Below are positions 35,655 to 45,152 of a stretch of 64,000 nt of DNA, piece after piece. The stretch spans positions 1 to 64,000 of the forward strand of contig NZ_PCOT01000022.1 in NCBI RefSeq assembly GCF_002979415.1, in the 5' to 3' direction. The notes below the pieces were generated by a model. That model was not told where the DNA came from and did no database searches. It was given only the letters and a program-made list of their open reading frames with translations. Each line of letters begins with the position of its first letter. Position 1 is the first letter of the stretch. Source of the DNA: Microbacterium sp. MYb72 (GTDB lineage Bacteria; Actinomycetota; Actinomycetes; Actinomycetales; Microbacteriaceae). The translations under genes were made by a program, and so were the position numbers.

Positions 35655-36547
35655 CGCTCCCTGGTCGCGCGGTTGGCGGCGAGCGACAGCATCCCGACCA
35701 GGACCACGAGGATCATGCCGATCGCCGCTGCGGTGTCGGGGTTCTGCTGCTGGATGCCCAGCTGGTAGATGAGCAGCACGGGGGTGGACGAGGCGCCGTC
35801 GGGGCCGCCGCCGTTCGTGAGCAGGTAGGGCTCGGTGAAGAGGTTGGCGCCGGTGATGATCGAGAGGATCAGCACGAGGGTCGTCGCGCTGCGGACGCCG
35901 GGCACGGTCACGTGACGGAATCGGGAGAGGATGCCGGCGCCGTCGGTCTCGGCCGATTCGTACAGCTCCTTCGGCACGTTCTGCAGTGCTGCCAGATACA
36001 GGAGGATGTAGAAGCCCAGCTGCTTCCACGTCACGTACAGCGCGATCATCGGCATCGCGAGTCCGCTGTTGACGAGCCATGAGGGGTCGGGGGCGAGCGG
36101 GCCGAGGATCGTGTTGATCAGTCCGTTGCCCGAGAACAGCAGCATCCACACGCCCACGAGCGAGACGCTCGCCGTCAGATACGGCACGTAGAACGCCACG
36201 CGGTAGGCGGCGACCCAGCGGATGCCGGTGTTCAGCGCCGCCGCGAGGATCAGCGACAGCACCGCGGTCAGCGGCACGTTGATCACGAGGAACACGAGCG
36301 TGTTGCGGAACGAGTCGATGACCCGCGGGTCGGTGAGCACCGTGACGAAGTTGTCGAAGCCGACGAACGGGCGCTCGACCTCCGTGCCGGGGGCGGTGAA
36401 GAAGTAGTCGTGGAAGGCGATGTAGACGGCGAAGGCGAGCGGATACGCGAAGATCGCGATCACGAAGACGAAGTACGGCAGCGCGAAGAGGCCGCCGATC
36501 GGCTGCGCACCCAGCCATTGGGTGCGCAGCCGCCGGTTGTCGGTCAT
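35651..36547 (-). CDS. carbohydrate ABC transporter permease (MalF type)
   Basis: 298 residues, six or more helices, starting FALPYFVFVIAIFAYPLAFAVYIAFHDY. The EAA loop is ELYESAETDGAGILSRFRHVTVPGV. It pairs with the MalG-type permease to form the channel. The gene starts four bases after the binding-protein stop. Confidence 0.9.
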   Translation of the reverse strand: MTDNRRLRTQWLGAQPIGGLFALPYFVFVIAIFAYPLAFAVYIAFHDYFFTAPGTEVERPFVGFDNFVTVLTDPRVIDSFRNTLVFLVINVPLTAVLSLILAAALNTGIRWVAAYRVAFYVPYLTASVSLVGVWMLLFSGNGLINTILGPLAPDPSWLVNSGLAMPMIALYVTWKQLGFYILLYLAALQNVPKELYESAETDGAGILSRFRHVTVPGVRSATTLVLILSIITGANLFTEPYLLTNGGGPDGASSTPVLLIYQLGIQQQNPDTAAAIGMILVVLVGMLSLAANRATRER

Positions 36548-36551
36548 GACG

Positions 36552-37826
36552 TCACTCGGCGACGAGCTTGTCGATCTTCGAGGCCGCCGTCTTCAGGAAC
36601 TCGTCGATGGAGGTCTTGCCGAAGATCACGGCCGACGAGTACTCGTCGCGGAAGGCCTGCCAGGCCTCGACGGAGTTCGGGATGCTGGGCACGTCAGCCG
36701 TCGCCTCGACCTGCTTCGCGAAGGCCGTGTAGTCCGGGTTCGCGGAGAAGTAGTCGGGGTAGGTGCCGGCGAGGTCGGTGCGCATCGGCATCTGACCGGT
36801 GAGCTCCAGCAGCTGGCCGTCGCTGTCCTCGTTCGTGGAGAACTGCAGGAAGTCCCACGCGGTGCCCTGGTTCTTGCACGCCGTGAACATCGAGACGCTC
36901 TTGGAGTCGGCGAAGGTCGTCGGGTTGTCGCGACCGTCGCTGGTCGGCACCGGCATGAAGCCGACGTCGACGGTGTCGGCGTACGACGGGATGGCCCACG
37001 GTCCCGCGAGCTGCATGGCCGTGGTGCCCGCCGACATCGCGTCGTCGGTCGAGGCCTCGTTCGGGGCCAGCTTCTCGTCGTAGATCGTCTTCCAGAACTC
37101 GGCGACCTTCTTTCCGGCATCCGAGTCGAACGTGGCCTTGCCGTCTTCGACCAGCATGGTGCCGTCGGTCTCGGCGAGGTACAGCGGATAGAAGTCGAAC
37201 CACGGCTGGTAGAACTCGCTCGTGGGCGCCGGCCAGATCGCGCTCTGCACACCCGAGGCCACGATCTTCTTGGACCCCTCGAGGAAGGCGTCGTAGGTGT
37301 TCATCTGCGGGTCTTCGGGGTCGATGCCCGCGGCCTGGAAGAGGGCCTTGTTGTACATGACCATCACCGGGTTGGACTTCCACGGCAGCTGGTAGAAGCT
37401 GTCGTCGGTCTTGTAGGCGGCGAGCTCTCCGCCGCGCGAGGTGATGTAGTCGTCGCCGCCGTCGAGCTTGCTGAGGTCGACGAGGCCGCCCTGCTTGACC
37501 CATCCGGAGACGGCGGCCGGGGCCACGTTGTACACGAGGCACGGTGCGGTGCCGGCGGTGATCGCCGCGGTGATCGCCTCTTCGGAGGAGGATCCGGCCG
37601 GGATCTCCTGCGCGGTCACCTTCTCGTCGGGGTGCTCCTTGTTCCAGGCGTCGACGACGGCGTGACCCCAGGCCACCTCCTGCTCGTTGTTCGACAGCCA
37701 GACCTTGATCGGGCCCTTTCCGTCGGCCGAGCCGCCGGTGGTGCCGGCTCCTGCCGAGCATCCGGTCGCGACGAGCGCGAAGGCGCTGACTGCGCCGACG
37801 AGTGCTGCTGCACGGATCTTCTTCAT
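36552..37826 (-). CDS. sugar ABC transporter substrate-binding lipoprotein
   Basis: 424-residue family-1 (MalE-like) solute-binding protein. Signal peptide with lipobox VATGCSA, then IKVWLSNNEQEVAWGHAVVDAWNKEHPDEKVTAQEIPAG, the usual extracellular sugar-binding start. It delivers an oligosaccharide to the two permeases. Its ATG overlaps the lacI stop, an unusually tight link between repressor and transporter. Confidence 0.9.
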   Translation of the reverse strand: MKKIRAAALVGAVSAFALVATGCSAGAGTTGGSADGKGPIKVWLSNNEQEVAWGHAVVDAWNKEHPDEKVTAQEIPAGSSSEEAITAAITAGTAPCLVYNVAPAAVSGWVKQGGLVDLSKLDGGDDYITSRGGELAAYKTDDSFYQLPWKSNPVMVMYNKALFQAAGIDPEDPQMNTYDAFLEGSKKIVASGVQSAIWPAPTSEFYQPWFDFYPLYLAETDGTMLVEDGKATFDSDAGKKVAEFWKTIYDEKLAPNEASTDDAMSAGTTAMQLAGPWAIPSYADTVDVGFMPVPTSDGRDNPTTFADSKSVSMFTACKNQGTAWDFLQFSTNEDSDGQLLELTGQMPMRTDLAGTYPDYFSANPDYTAFAKQVEATADVPSIPNSVEAWQAFRDEYSSAVIFGKTSIDEFLKTAASKIDKLVAE

Positions 37827-38854
37827 GGTGTCCTCCTCGACACGGTGGGTGTAGCTGCCGACGGCGCCGCTGTGCTCTCGCGGAAGTGCACGACGTTGCA
37901 GTCGACGATCTCGGTGCGCGGCTGCGCTCCGAGGATGTCTGCCCGCAGGAGGCGGGCGGCCGCGCGACCTCGCGCGGCGGGGTCCGACGAGACGCTGGTC
38001 AGCGCCGGAGAGAGGTGGGCGGAGAGGTGGTCGTCGTCGAATCCGGCGATCGCGAGGTCGTCGGGGATCGAGAGGCCCTGCGAGCGCGCGTAGGACAGGC
38101 CGGCGATCGCCATCGTGTCGTTCGCGTAGACGATCGCGGTGGGGCGCTCGGGAAGAGCGAGCAGCTCCTCGGTCAGCGCGCGTCCGCTCGCTGCGGTGAA
38201 GTCGCCCTCGCGCAGCAGCTCGTCGCTGCCGATCTCGTCGGTGTAGGCCTCGGCGCGGGCGCGGGAGTGCACGTAGGCGAGCGGGCCGGAGATGTGCGCG
38301 ATGCGCTCGTGACCGGCGTCGCGCAGGTGGGTGATGATCTCGCGCACGGGGGTCGCATCGTCGGTGCGGACGCAGGAGAACGAGTGCGGCTGGTCGTAGG
38401 CGCCGACCAGGACCGTCGGCAGCTCGAGCTCGTCGAGGAAGGGCACGCGCCAGTCGTCGTCGCGGAGGTCGAGCAGAAGCGCGCCGTCGGCGCGGCCGTG
38501 GGTGAGTGAGCGGTAGGCGCGCTCCTCGGCGTCGCGGTCGGGGACCACCTGCAGGATGAGTGCCGTCTCGGTCTCGGCGAGGACGGACTCCACTCCGGCG
38601 ATGAAGGCGGGGAAGAACGAGTCGTTCGCGATGACCTCGGGGTCGCGGGCGAGGACGACGGCCACGGCGTTGGCGCGGCGGTTCGCGAGGGCTCTGGCGC
38701 TCTGGCTGGGCGCCCAGTTGAGCTTCTCGGCCGCCGCGAGGACCTTCGCACGGGTCTCCTCGGAGATCGGGCGGTTGCCGCTCAGGGCGTGCGACACCGT
38801 CGCCTTCGTGACGCCGGCCTCGCGGGCGACATCGGCGATCGTCGTGCGGCTCAT
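37823..38854 (-). CDS. LacI family transcriptional repressor
   Basis: 343 residues. The N-terminal helix-turn-helix is TTIADVAREAGVTKATVSHALSG followed by the hinge; the rest is a periplasmic-binding-like effector domain. It is the first gene of its own operon and should bind the two AAACCGGTTT sites upstream, being released by a sugar from the imported glycan (inference). Confidence 0.92.
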   Translation of the reverse strand: MSRTTIADVAREAGVTKATVSHALSGNRPISEETRAKVLAAAEKLNWAPSQSARALANRRANAVAVVLARDPEVIANDSFFPAFIAGVESVLAETETALILQVVPDRDAEERAYRSLTHGRADGALLLDLRDDDWRVPFLDELELPTVLVGAYDQPHSFSCVRTDDATPVREIITHLRDAGHERIAHISGPLAYVHSRARAEAYTDEIGSDELLREGDFTAASGRALTEELLALPERPTAIVYANDTMAIAGLSYARSQGLSIPDDLAIAGFDDDHLSAHLSPALTSVSSDPAARGRAAARLLRADILGAQPRTEIVDCNVVHFRESTAAPSAATPTVSRRTP

Positions 38855-38881
38855 GCCACCTCCTCGTGGAAAGACCGGAGT

Positions 38882-38910
38882 GAACCGGTTTGATGAGTGT
38901 AAACCGGTTT
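38882..38910. promoter_or_regulatory. paired LacI operators
   Basis: GAACCGGTTT at 38882-38891 and AAACCGGTTT at 38901-38910 are near-identical palindromes 19 bases apart, 28 bases before the lacI start. The CG-centred palindrome is the classic LacI-family operator. They probably give autoregulation of the whole 31728-38854 operon. Confidence 0.8.
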
Positions 38911-38999
38911 GATTCGCTGCGTCAACGCTCGGCGCGGAACCCGTCAGTTGTGAGGGGAGTGGATGCCGCTAGGCCTTCAATCGCGGGCGAGCGCGCCGC

Positions 39000-39914
39000 T
39001 CAGACGAATCGCACGGTCTGCTGCAGGCGCGTGCGGACGTCGAAGAGCTCGTTGCCGCCGATCGCGCGCACCCCTGGCACGCCCTGCCGGAGCACCATGC
39101 CCAGCGCGCTCCGGCGCACGACGACGACCGGGACGCCGCGCACGGTGCCCAGCGGAGTGACGGCCTGCACGAGGTCGTCGTCCGGCAGCACGACGATGGC
39201 GCCGCCGAACCGCACCCGTGCGGCACGTGCCGTCACGCGCATGCGTCCGAGGAGCGCGGTGACGGGTGCGCGGACCCCGACGGTCGGGCCCGTGATCTCG
39301 CCGCGGCGGAATCCGACCACCCCGCCGAAGTCCTCCGACATCACGCCGTAGAGACCGGACGGGCTGAGGACGACATGGTCGAGCTTGTCGTCGGCATCCG
39401 CCCCCGTGGCCACGTCATGCCAGATCGTGAAGCCCATGCCGAGGTCGGAGACGGTCCGGGCCGTCTCCTCCTCCGCCAGCGCATCGGCGAGCAGCCGGCG
39501 AAGTTCGCGCGGCGCCTGACGGACCAGCGCGGGGTCGTAGGGATCGGGGACCTCCACGCCGACGCCCGCCCACTCGCGGATCAGCGCGATGTACCGCTCC
39601 CGGCGCCATCCGCCCGGGTGCCCGTAGGAGCGGGCGCGCGGCCGTGTGTCCGGACGGGCGGTCTGCACGCGCCATCCGCTCCACTCGCTCTCCTCGACGA
39701 AACCGTGCCCGCGGTCGTACGCGGCGCGGCCCTCGGGGGTGCCGATGAGCTCCCACGCGTACTGCACCTGGATGAACACGGCGGCGTCGCCACCCGTGTC
39801 GGGGTGCGTCTGGCGCAGGCGCAGCCGGTAGGCGCGCCGCAGCTCGTCGTGGTCGACCGTCGGGTCGACGCCGAGCACCTCGTACGCAGAGGCCGAGAGC
39901 GGGCTGTCGAACAT
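39000..39914 (-). CDS. J-domain protein with NERD-like C-terminus
   Basis: 304 residues. Residues 8-70 are a J-domain: YEVLGVDPTVDHDELRRAYR and HPD at 37-39 (HPDTGGD), which would stimulate DnaK. No Gly/Phe or zinc-finger region follows. The C-terminal half, from about 185, has DDKLDHVVLSPSGLYGV and a series of strands resembling the nuclease-related NERD fold, though the nuclease residues are not clear. Its role is unknown. Confidence 0.75.
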   Translation of the reverse strand: MFDSPLSASAYEVLGVDPTVDHDELRRAYRLRLRQTHPDTGGDAAVFIQVQYAWELIGTPEGRAAYDRGHGFVEESEWSGWRVQTARPDTRPRARSYGHPGGWRRERYIALIREWAGVGVEVPDPYDPALVRQAPRELRRLLADALAEEETARTVSDLGMGFTIWHDVATGADADDKLDHVVLSPSGLYGVMSEDFGGVVGFRRGEITGPTVGVRAPVTALLGRMRVTARAARVRFGGAIVVLPDDDLVQAVTPLGTVRGVPVVVVRRSALGMVLRQGVPGVRAIGGNELFDVRTRLQQTVRFV

Positions 39915-40301
39915 CTCGCTCCTTCCGGCAGCTCTGATCCAGCGTATCCGCCGTGCCCGGGTGCGGACGCCCCGCACCGTTCTCACCCCGTTCGCTCGGG
40001 AACCCAGAGCGTCGGATGCCCGGTGCGGCGCGGCGCCGGTCGACGCCCGCTCATCAGGGAAACCCAGAGCATCGGATGCCGGTGCGGCGTGCCGCCGGTC
40101 GACACGCCGTGCCGCGTGCAGATGCTCTGGGGTTTCCCGCAGAGCCCGGCGGGATGCTGCCGTCGTGAGGCCGTGCACTCTCGGCGAGGTCACGCGAGGG
40201 CGACGGGCGATGGGCGGCGACCGCCGACGGACTCCGGTGGCGGGCGGACGGGCGACGTGGATGCGCGGGTGGACGGGAGACGTGGACGCGACGACGGGCG
40301 G
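39915..40301. repeat. gap with tandem and inverted repeat units
   Basis: Holds two imperfect units of about 60 bases, at 39998-40056 and 40057-40121, each starting GGGAA(A)CCCAGAGC and containing GCCGGTCGAC. A nearly exact inverted copy of the unit start lies at 40122-40138 (ATGCTCTGGGGTTTCCC). No gene is supported in the rest, which is G-rich and has no convincing start signals. Confidence 0.7.
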
Positions 40302-40955
40302 TCAGTCGGGCACGTCGACGATGCGCTCGGCGCCGAAGACGGGCGTCACGGCGCCGGCGGATGCGGCGGCGAGGTCGTCGGCCAGGGAGGCGAGCGCCGC
40401 GGCGGGCGCCCAGAGCTCGAGCGTCGCCGCCGCGCCGTAGCTCGGTGCGCCCAGCGTCGCGCCGTGGTGGCCGGCCCAGTCGCGCAGCAGGTTGTCGTAG
40501 CGGCCGGCATCCGCGTGGGGCACGACCACCGTCGCCTGCGTGAGCGACTCCCGCCGCACGGGCGACGCGAGATCCAGCGCCTCCGAGACGGCGGTGGAGT
40601 AGGCGCGCACGAGTCCGCCGGCTCCGAGCTTGACGCCGCCGAAGTACCGGGTGACCACGGCCACGACATCGGTGAGCTCCCGACGCCGCAGCACCTCGAG
40701 CATCGGGATGCCGGCTGTGCCTGACGGCTCTCCGTCATCCGATGACCGCGCCTGGTCGCCGAGCAGGCCGGTGACCATCGCACTGCAGTTGTGCCGTGCG
40801 TCCCAGAACCGTTTACGGACGCCGGCGATGACGGCATCCGCCTCCGGCACCGAGGAGACGGGTTCGACGTGGGCGATGAACCGCGACTTCTTGATGACGA
40901 GTTCGTGCTCCACGCCCGCGGCGATCGTCGTCGGGTAGCTGCGGTCTGTGCTCAC
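40302..40955 (-). CDS. YigZ/IMPACT family protein
   Basis: 217 residues of the UPF0029/IMPACT fold: KKSRFIAHVEPVSS, RHNCSAMV and the hallmark DDGEPSGTAGIPML, followed by TRYFGGVKLGAGGLVRAYSTAV. The C-terminal part is an EF-G domain-like ACT-type fold. Related proteins act in protein-synthesis stress responses; no clear cellular role in bacteria. Confidence 0.9.
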   Translation of the reverse strand: MSTDRSYPTTIAAGVEHELVIKKSRFIAHVEPVSSVPEADAVIAGVRKRFWDARHNCSAMVTGLLGDQARSSDDGEPSGTAGIPMLEVLRRRELTDVVAVVTRYFGGVKLGAGGLVRAYSTAVSEALDLASPVRRESLTQATVVVPHADAGRYDNLLRDWAGHHGATLGAPSYGAAATLELWAPAAALASLADDLAAASAGAVTPVFGAERIVDVPD

Positions 40956-41275
40956 CCCGCCACGCTAGCCCCGCCTGTGCACGTGCGCGATCTCGCCGAG
41001 CACACGTAAACCCCGCCTGTGCACGTGAAGCCGCCGAGTGCACAGCCTGTCGACGTCGGGATGCCGTGCACTCGCCGAGTGCACGCGAACCCCGCCTGTG
41101 GGCGCGAAGCCCGCCGAGTGCACGTGACGTCGCCGAGTGCACGGCCTGTCGACGTCGGGATGCCGTGCACTCGCCGAGTGCACGTGAAGTCGACGCGCCG
41201 CGACGCGCCCCGACGCGCCCCGACGCGACGCGACGCGACGTGACCCGACGCGACACCACCGCGGGAAGAGCGGGG
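40956..41275. repeat. cluster of GTGCACTCG-type palindromic repeats
   Basis: 320 bases with no gene. GTGCACTCGCCGAGTGCAC occurs at 41066-41084 and 41165-41183, and half copies (CGAGTGCAC) at several places between. A 41-base segment (41045-41085) is repeated exactly at 41144-41184, 99 bases away. A run of CGACGCGCC/CGACGCGACG at 41190-41260 follows. It lies between two minus-strand genes. Confidence 0.8.
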
Positions 41276-42292
<1,017 letters not shown>

Positions 42293-42361
42293 CTACGCCC
42301 GCCTCTCCCTCCCGAGGGAGGCCCTGCCGCACCCCCTCTTGCCAGGCCCTCCATCGCCGTC

Positions 42362-42428
42362 GAGTGCACATGATCTCGCCGAGGGCACGGGCTGTCGACG
42401 CGAGGATGCCGTGCACTCGCCGAGTGCA
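42362..42428. repeat. further copies of the GTGCACTCG repeat
   Basis: Related sequences (CGAGTGCACATGATCTCG, then GTGCACTCGCCGAGTGCA at 42411-42428) lie in the 260-base gap between the reductase and kinase genes. TGTCGACG segments accompany them as in the 41-kb cluster. Confidence 0.65.
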
Positions 42429-42516
42429 GGTGAACTCGACGGCGATAGGCAAGGGAGAAGGGGCGGTCAACCGAAAGGTGGAGGCGTGCGAGGGGGCGGG
42501 GAGGAAGAATGTGAGG

Positions 42517-43767
42517 ATGCCGTCTTCTGATCACCCCGCCGCCGAGCCCGTGCGCGTGCGCACCTGGGCGGGGCTGATCGGCTCCGTGCGGGTCGGGCAG
42601 GCGGTGATCACCGTGGTGCTCGTCGCGATCGGTTCGTGGCGGGCCGCACTCGACGGCGTGCCCCTGCCGTGGGTGCTGGCGATCAGCCTCGTCTTCCTCG
42701 GCTGGTACGGCGGCGGTCTGGTGCTGAGCGAGCGCACCGAGGATCGTCGCCTCGCCGCCGGCTGGCTGCTCGGGCTGACGCTGATCTGGCTCGGCGCCGT
42801 CGCGCTGTCGCCGGAGTACGTGTGGCTCGCCTTCGCGCTCTGGCTGCTCTCCGGATTCGTGCTGCGGATGCGGTGGGCGGCTCCGCTGAGCATCCTGATC
42901 CTCGCCGTCGTCATCGCGGCTCCCGTGCTGCACCACGGCACCACCAGCTACGCCAATGTGATCGGCCCGCTGGTCGGCGGGGTCTTCGCGCTGGGGATCT
43001 CGCGCGGATACCTCGAGCTCGTCCGCGACGCGCGCGAACGGCGTCGGCTCATCTCCTCGCTCGTCCAGGCGCACGAGGAGATGGCGGCCCTGCAGGACGA
43101 GCTCGCCCGCACGCAGCGCGAGTCCGGAGCGAGCGCCGAGCGCACCAGGGTGTCGCGCGACATCCACGACACCGTCGCGCAGAGCATGGCGTCGATCGGC
43201 ATGCTGGCTCGGACCGGGACGGAGCAGGATGCCGACCCCGCCCGCGCGCTCGAGCAGATCGCCGCGCTCGCCGCAGAGGGGCTGGCCGACGCCCGACGCA
43301 TCGTGAACGACCTCATGCCGGCGGAGCTGGAGCAGGCCGCCCTCGGCGACGCGCTCGGACGGATGCTGCGGCGCCTGTCGGACGAGACCGGGATCTCGGC
43401 GACGCTGCAGGCCGACGACCTCCCCGCGCTCGGCCTCGACGCCGAGGTCGCCCTGCTGCGCACGGCCCAGTCGGCGCTCGCGAACGTGCGCACGCACTCC
43501 GGGGCCTCGCGGGTGGTGGTGACGCTGGCGGATGCCGGCGACACGGTGCGCCTGGACATCGTCGACGACGGACGCGGCTTCGATTCCGCACGACTCGACG
43601 CGCCGGGGCCGGACGGCGGCTACGGCCTGCGCGCGATGCGGGCGCGGCTCCGCGAGCTCGGCGGCGGACTCGACGTGGAGAGCGCCCCCGGCGACGGCAC
43701 GGCGCTCTCGGCCCACGTCCCGGTCGGAGGGCGCCCGTCGCCCCGCGGCGAGGGGAGAGCGTCATGA
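42517..43767 (+). CDS. NarL-type sensor histidine kinase
   Basis: 416 residues. Five or six membrane helices in residues 20-160, then a coiled linker and a HisKA_3 dimerisation region with the phosphorylated His217 in SRDIHDTVAQSM. The ATPase part has DDGRGFD and GYGLRAMRARL. Membrane-bound sensor with no large extracellular domain, so it probably senses a signal in the membrane. The next gene overlaps by four bases and encodes its partner. ATG 42517, with GAGGA upstream; a GTG two codons earlier is possible. Confidence 0.9.
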   Translation: MPSSDHPAAEPVRVRTWAGLIGSVRVGQAVITVVLVAIGSWRAALDGVPLPWVLAISLVFLGWYGGGLVLSERTEDRRLAAGWLLGLTLIWLGAVALSPEYVWLAFALWLLSGFVLRMRWAAPLSILILAVVIAAPVLHHGTTSYANVIGPLVGGVFALGISRGYLELVRDARERRRLISSLVQAHEEMAALQDELARTQRESGASAERTRVSRDIHDTVAQSMASIGMLARTGTEQDADPARALEQIAALAAEGLADARRIVNDLMPAELEQAALGDALGRMLRRLSDETGISATLQADDLPALGLDAEVALLRTAQSALANVRTHSGASRVVVTLADAGDTVRLDIVDDGRGFDSARLDAPGPDGGYGLRAMRARLRELGGGLDVESAPGDGTALSAHVPVGGRPSPRGEGRAS

Positions 43768-44387
43768 CCGCGCTGCGCGTGCTGCTCGTCGACGACCACC
43801 CCATCGTGCGGGCGGGCGTGCGCTCGTTGTTCGACCGCCGCGACGACATCGAGGTCGTCGGGGAGGCCGCATCCGGTGAGGAGGCGGTGGCGCTGTCGCG
43901 GCACCTGCACCCCGATGTCGTGCTGTGCGATCTGCGCCTGGGCTCCGGCATGGACGGCGTCCAGACCACCGCTGCACTCCGGGCGCAGGAGCCGGCCCCC
44001 GCGGTGATCATCCTCACCACTTTCGATCGAGATGCGGAGATTCTCGGGGCGATTGAGGCAGGTGCAGCGGGATATCTGCTGAAAGACGTCGCTCCTGAAG
44101 TGATCGTGCAGGCGATCCGTCACGCCGCCGCAGGAGGGCTCGTGCTCACCCCCGAGCTCAGCGAACGCGTCGTCGAGGTCATGCGGGCACCGCGGGTGCG
44201 GCTCACCGAGCGCGAGCTCGACGTGCTGCGGCTCCTTGACACCGGCTCATCGAACCGGGAGATCGCGAAGACGCTGTTCGTCACCGAGGCGACGGTCAAG
44301 ACGCACCTCGTGCACGTGTTCGAGAAGCTCGGCGCCGACAGTCGCGCCCGGGCGATCGCGATCGCCCGGGACACCGGCATCCTCTGA
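43764..44387 (+). CDS. LuxR/NarL family response regulator
   Basis: 207 residues. The receiver domain has LLVDDHPIVRAGV and the phosphorylated Asp56 in VVLCDLRLG. The C-terminal LuxR-type helix-turn-helix is LTERELDVLRLLDTGSSNREIAKTLFVTEATVKTHLVHVFEKLG. Phosphorylated by the upstream kinase (ATGA overlap). Target genes cannot be read here; the next gene encodes DUF2871, a possible but unproven target. Confidence 0.93.
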   Translation: MTALRVLLVDDHPIVRAGVRSLFDRRDDIEVVGEAASGEEAVALSRHLHPDVVLCDLRLGSGMDGVQTTAALRAQEPAPAVIILTTFDRDAEILGAIEAGAAGYLLKDVAPEVIVQAIRHAAAGGLVLTPELSERVVEVMRAPRVRLTERELDVLRLLDTGSSNREIAKTLFVTEATVKTHLVHVFEKLGADSRARAIAIARDTGIL

Positions 44388-44563
44388 CCTCTCGGGCGTC
44401 TCGCCGGTCGCAGGTTCGCACGGCGCTGCCGTGCCGTGCGGGTGTGAGGCCGTGCGGGCCATGCCGTACCGTGCCGCGCGCTGCCGTGCATCTCAACCGA
44501 ACGATGGATCCGGTGCGGGGGCCGCGGAGCGAGGCTGGAGTCAGCCTCGAAAGGACACCCCTC

Positions 44564-44995
44564 ATGCGCAAGCTCTTCTACGCCGCGTTCGCCTACATGC
44601 TCGTCGGCGTGCTCTCCGGACTCTTCTACCGCGAGTTCACCAAGGCCAACGGCTTCCCCGAGGGGCAGTTCACCCAGCTCGGTCTCGTCCACACGCACGT
44701 CCTCGTCCTGGGCTTCGTCGTGCTGCTGATCGTGCTGCTGCTCGAGAAGGCGTTCGCACTGAGCGAGAGCCGCCTGTTCGGCTGGTTCTTCTGGATCTAC
44801 AACGCCGGACTCGTGCTCACCTCGGCGATGCTCGTCTGGCACGGATGCCTCACGGTGCTCGGTCGGGAGTCGTCCGCCATGATCTCCGGCATCGCGGGGC
44901 TCGGTCACATCCTGCTCTCGGCGGGCATGGTGCTGCTGTTCCTCGCGCTGCGGAAGCGCCTGTTCGCTCCGAAGCCCGCCGTAGCGTCGGTCTGA
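44564..44995 (+). CDS. DUF2871 membrane protein
   Basis: 143 residues with four membrane helices. The start KLFYAAFAYMLVGVLSGLFYREFTK and the motif LVHTHVLVLGF (two conserved His) match DUF2871, a family related in plan to heme or copper-oxidase-like membrane proteins but without known function. AAAGGA before the ATG. Confidence 0.85.
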   Translation: MRKLFYAAFAYMLVGVLSGLFYREFTKANGFPEGQFTQLGLVHTHVLVLGFVVLLIVLLLEKAFALSESRLFGWFFWIYNAGLVLTSAMLVWHGCLTVLGRESSAMISGIAGLGHILLSAGMVLLFLALRKRLFAPKPAVASV

Positions 44996-45054
44996 CCCGG
45001 GGCCGTCAGCCCCGTCAAGATTCCGGTCGCATCGGCATCCGTCCGACCGAATCG

Positions 45055-45137
45055 GCCAGAACTCCGGAGATCCGCCGGGTACGAGCCCGGCATCGCCCGA
45101 TCTGGTCACCGCCGATGCGGATCTCCGGAGTTCTGGC
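45055..45137. repeat. inverted-repeat element, copy 1
   Basis: A perfect 21-base inverted repeat: arm at 45055-45075 (containing CCAGAACTCCGGAGATC) and its complement at 45117-45137, 41 bases apart. It lies between two convergent genes. The same arm core occurs near 46.7 kb. Confidence 0.8.
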
Positions 45138-45152
45138 GTTCAGGTGAACGCG

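Noticed and set aside
41190..41260. CGACGCG run as a possible CRISPR or tandem array
   Set aside because: Units are only 5-10 bases, without spacers of even size.
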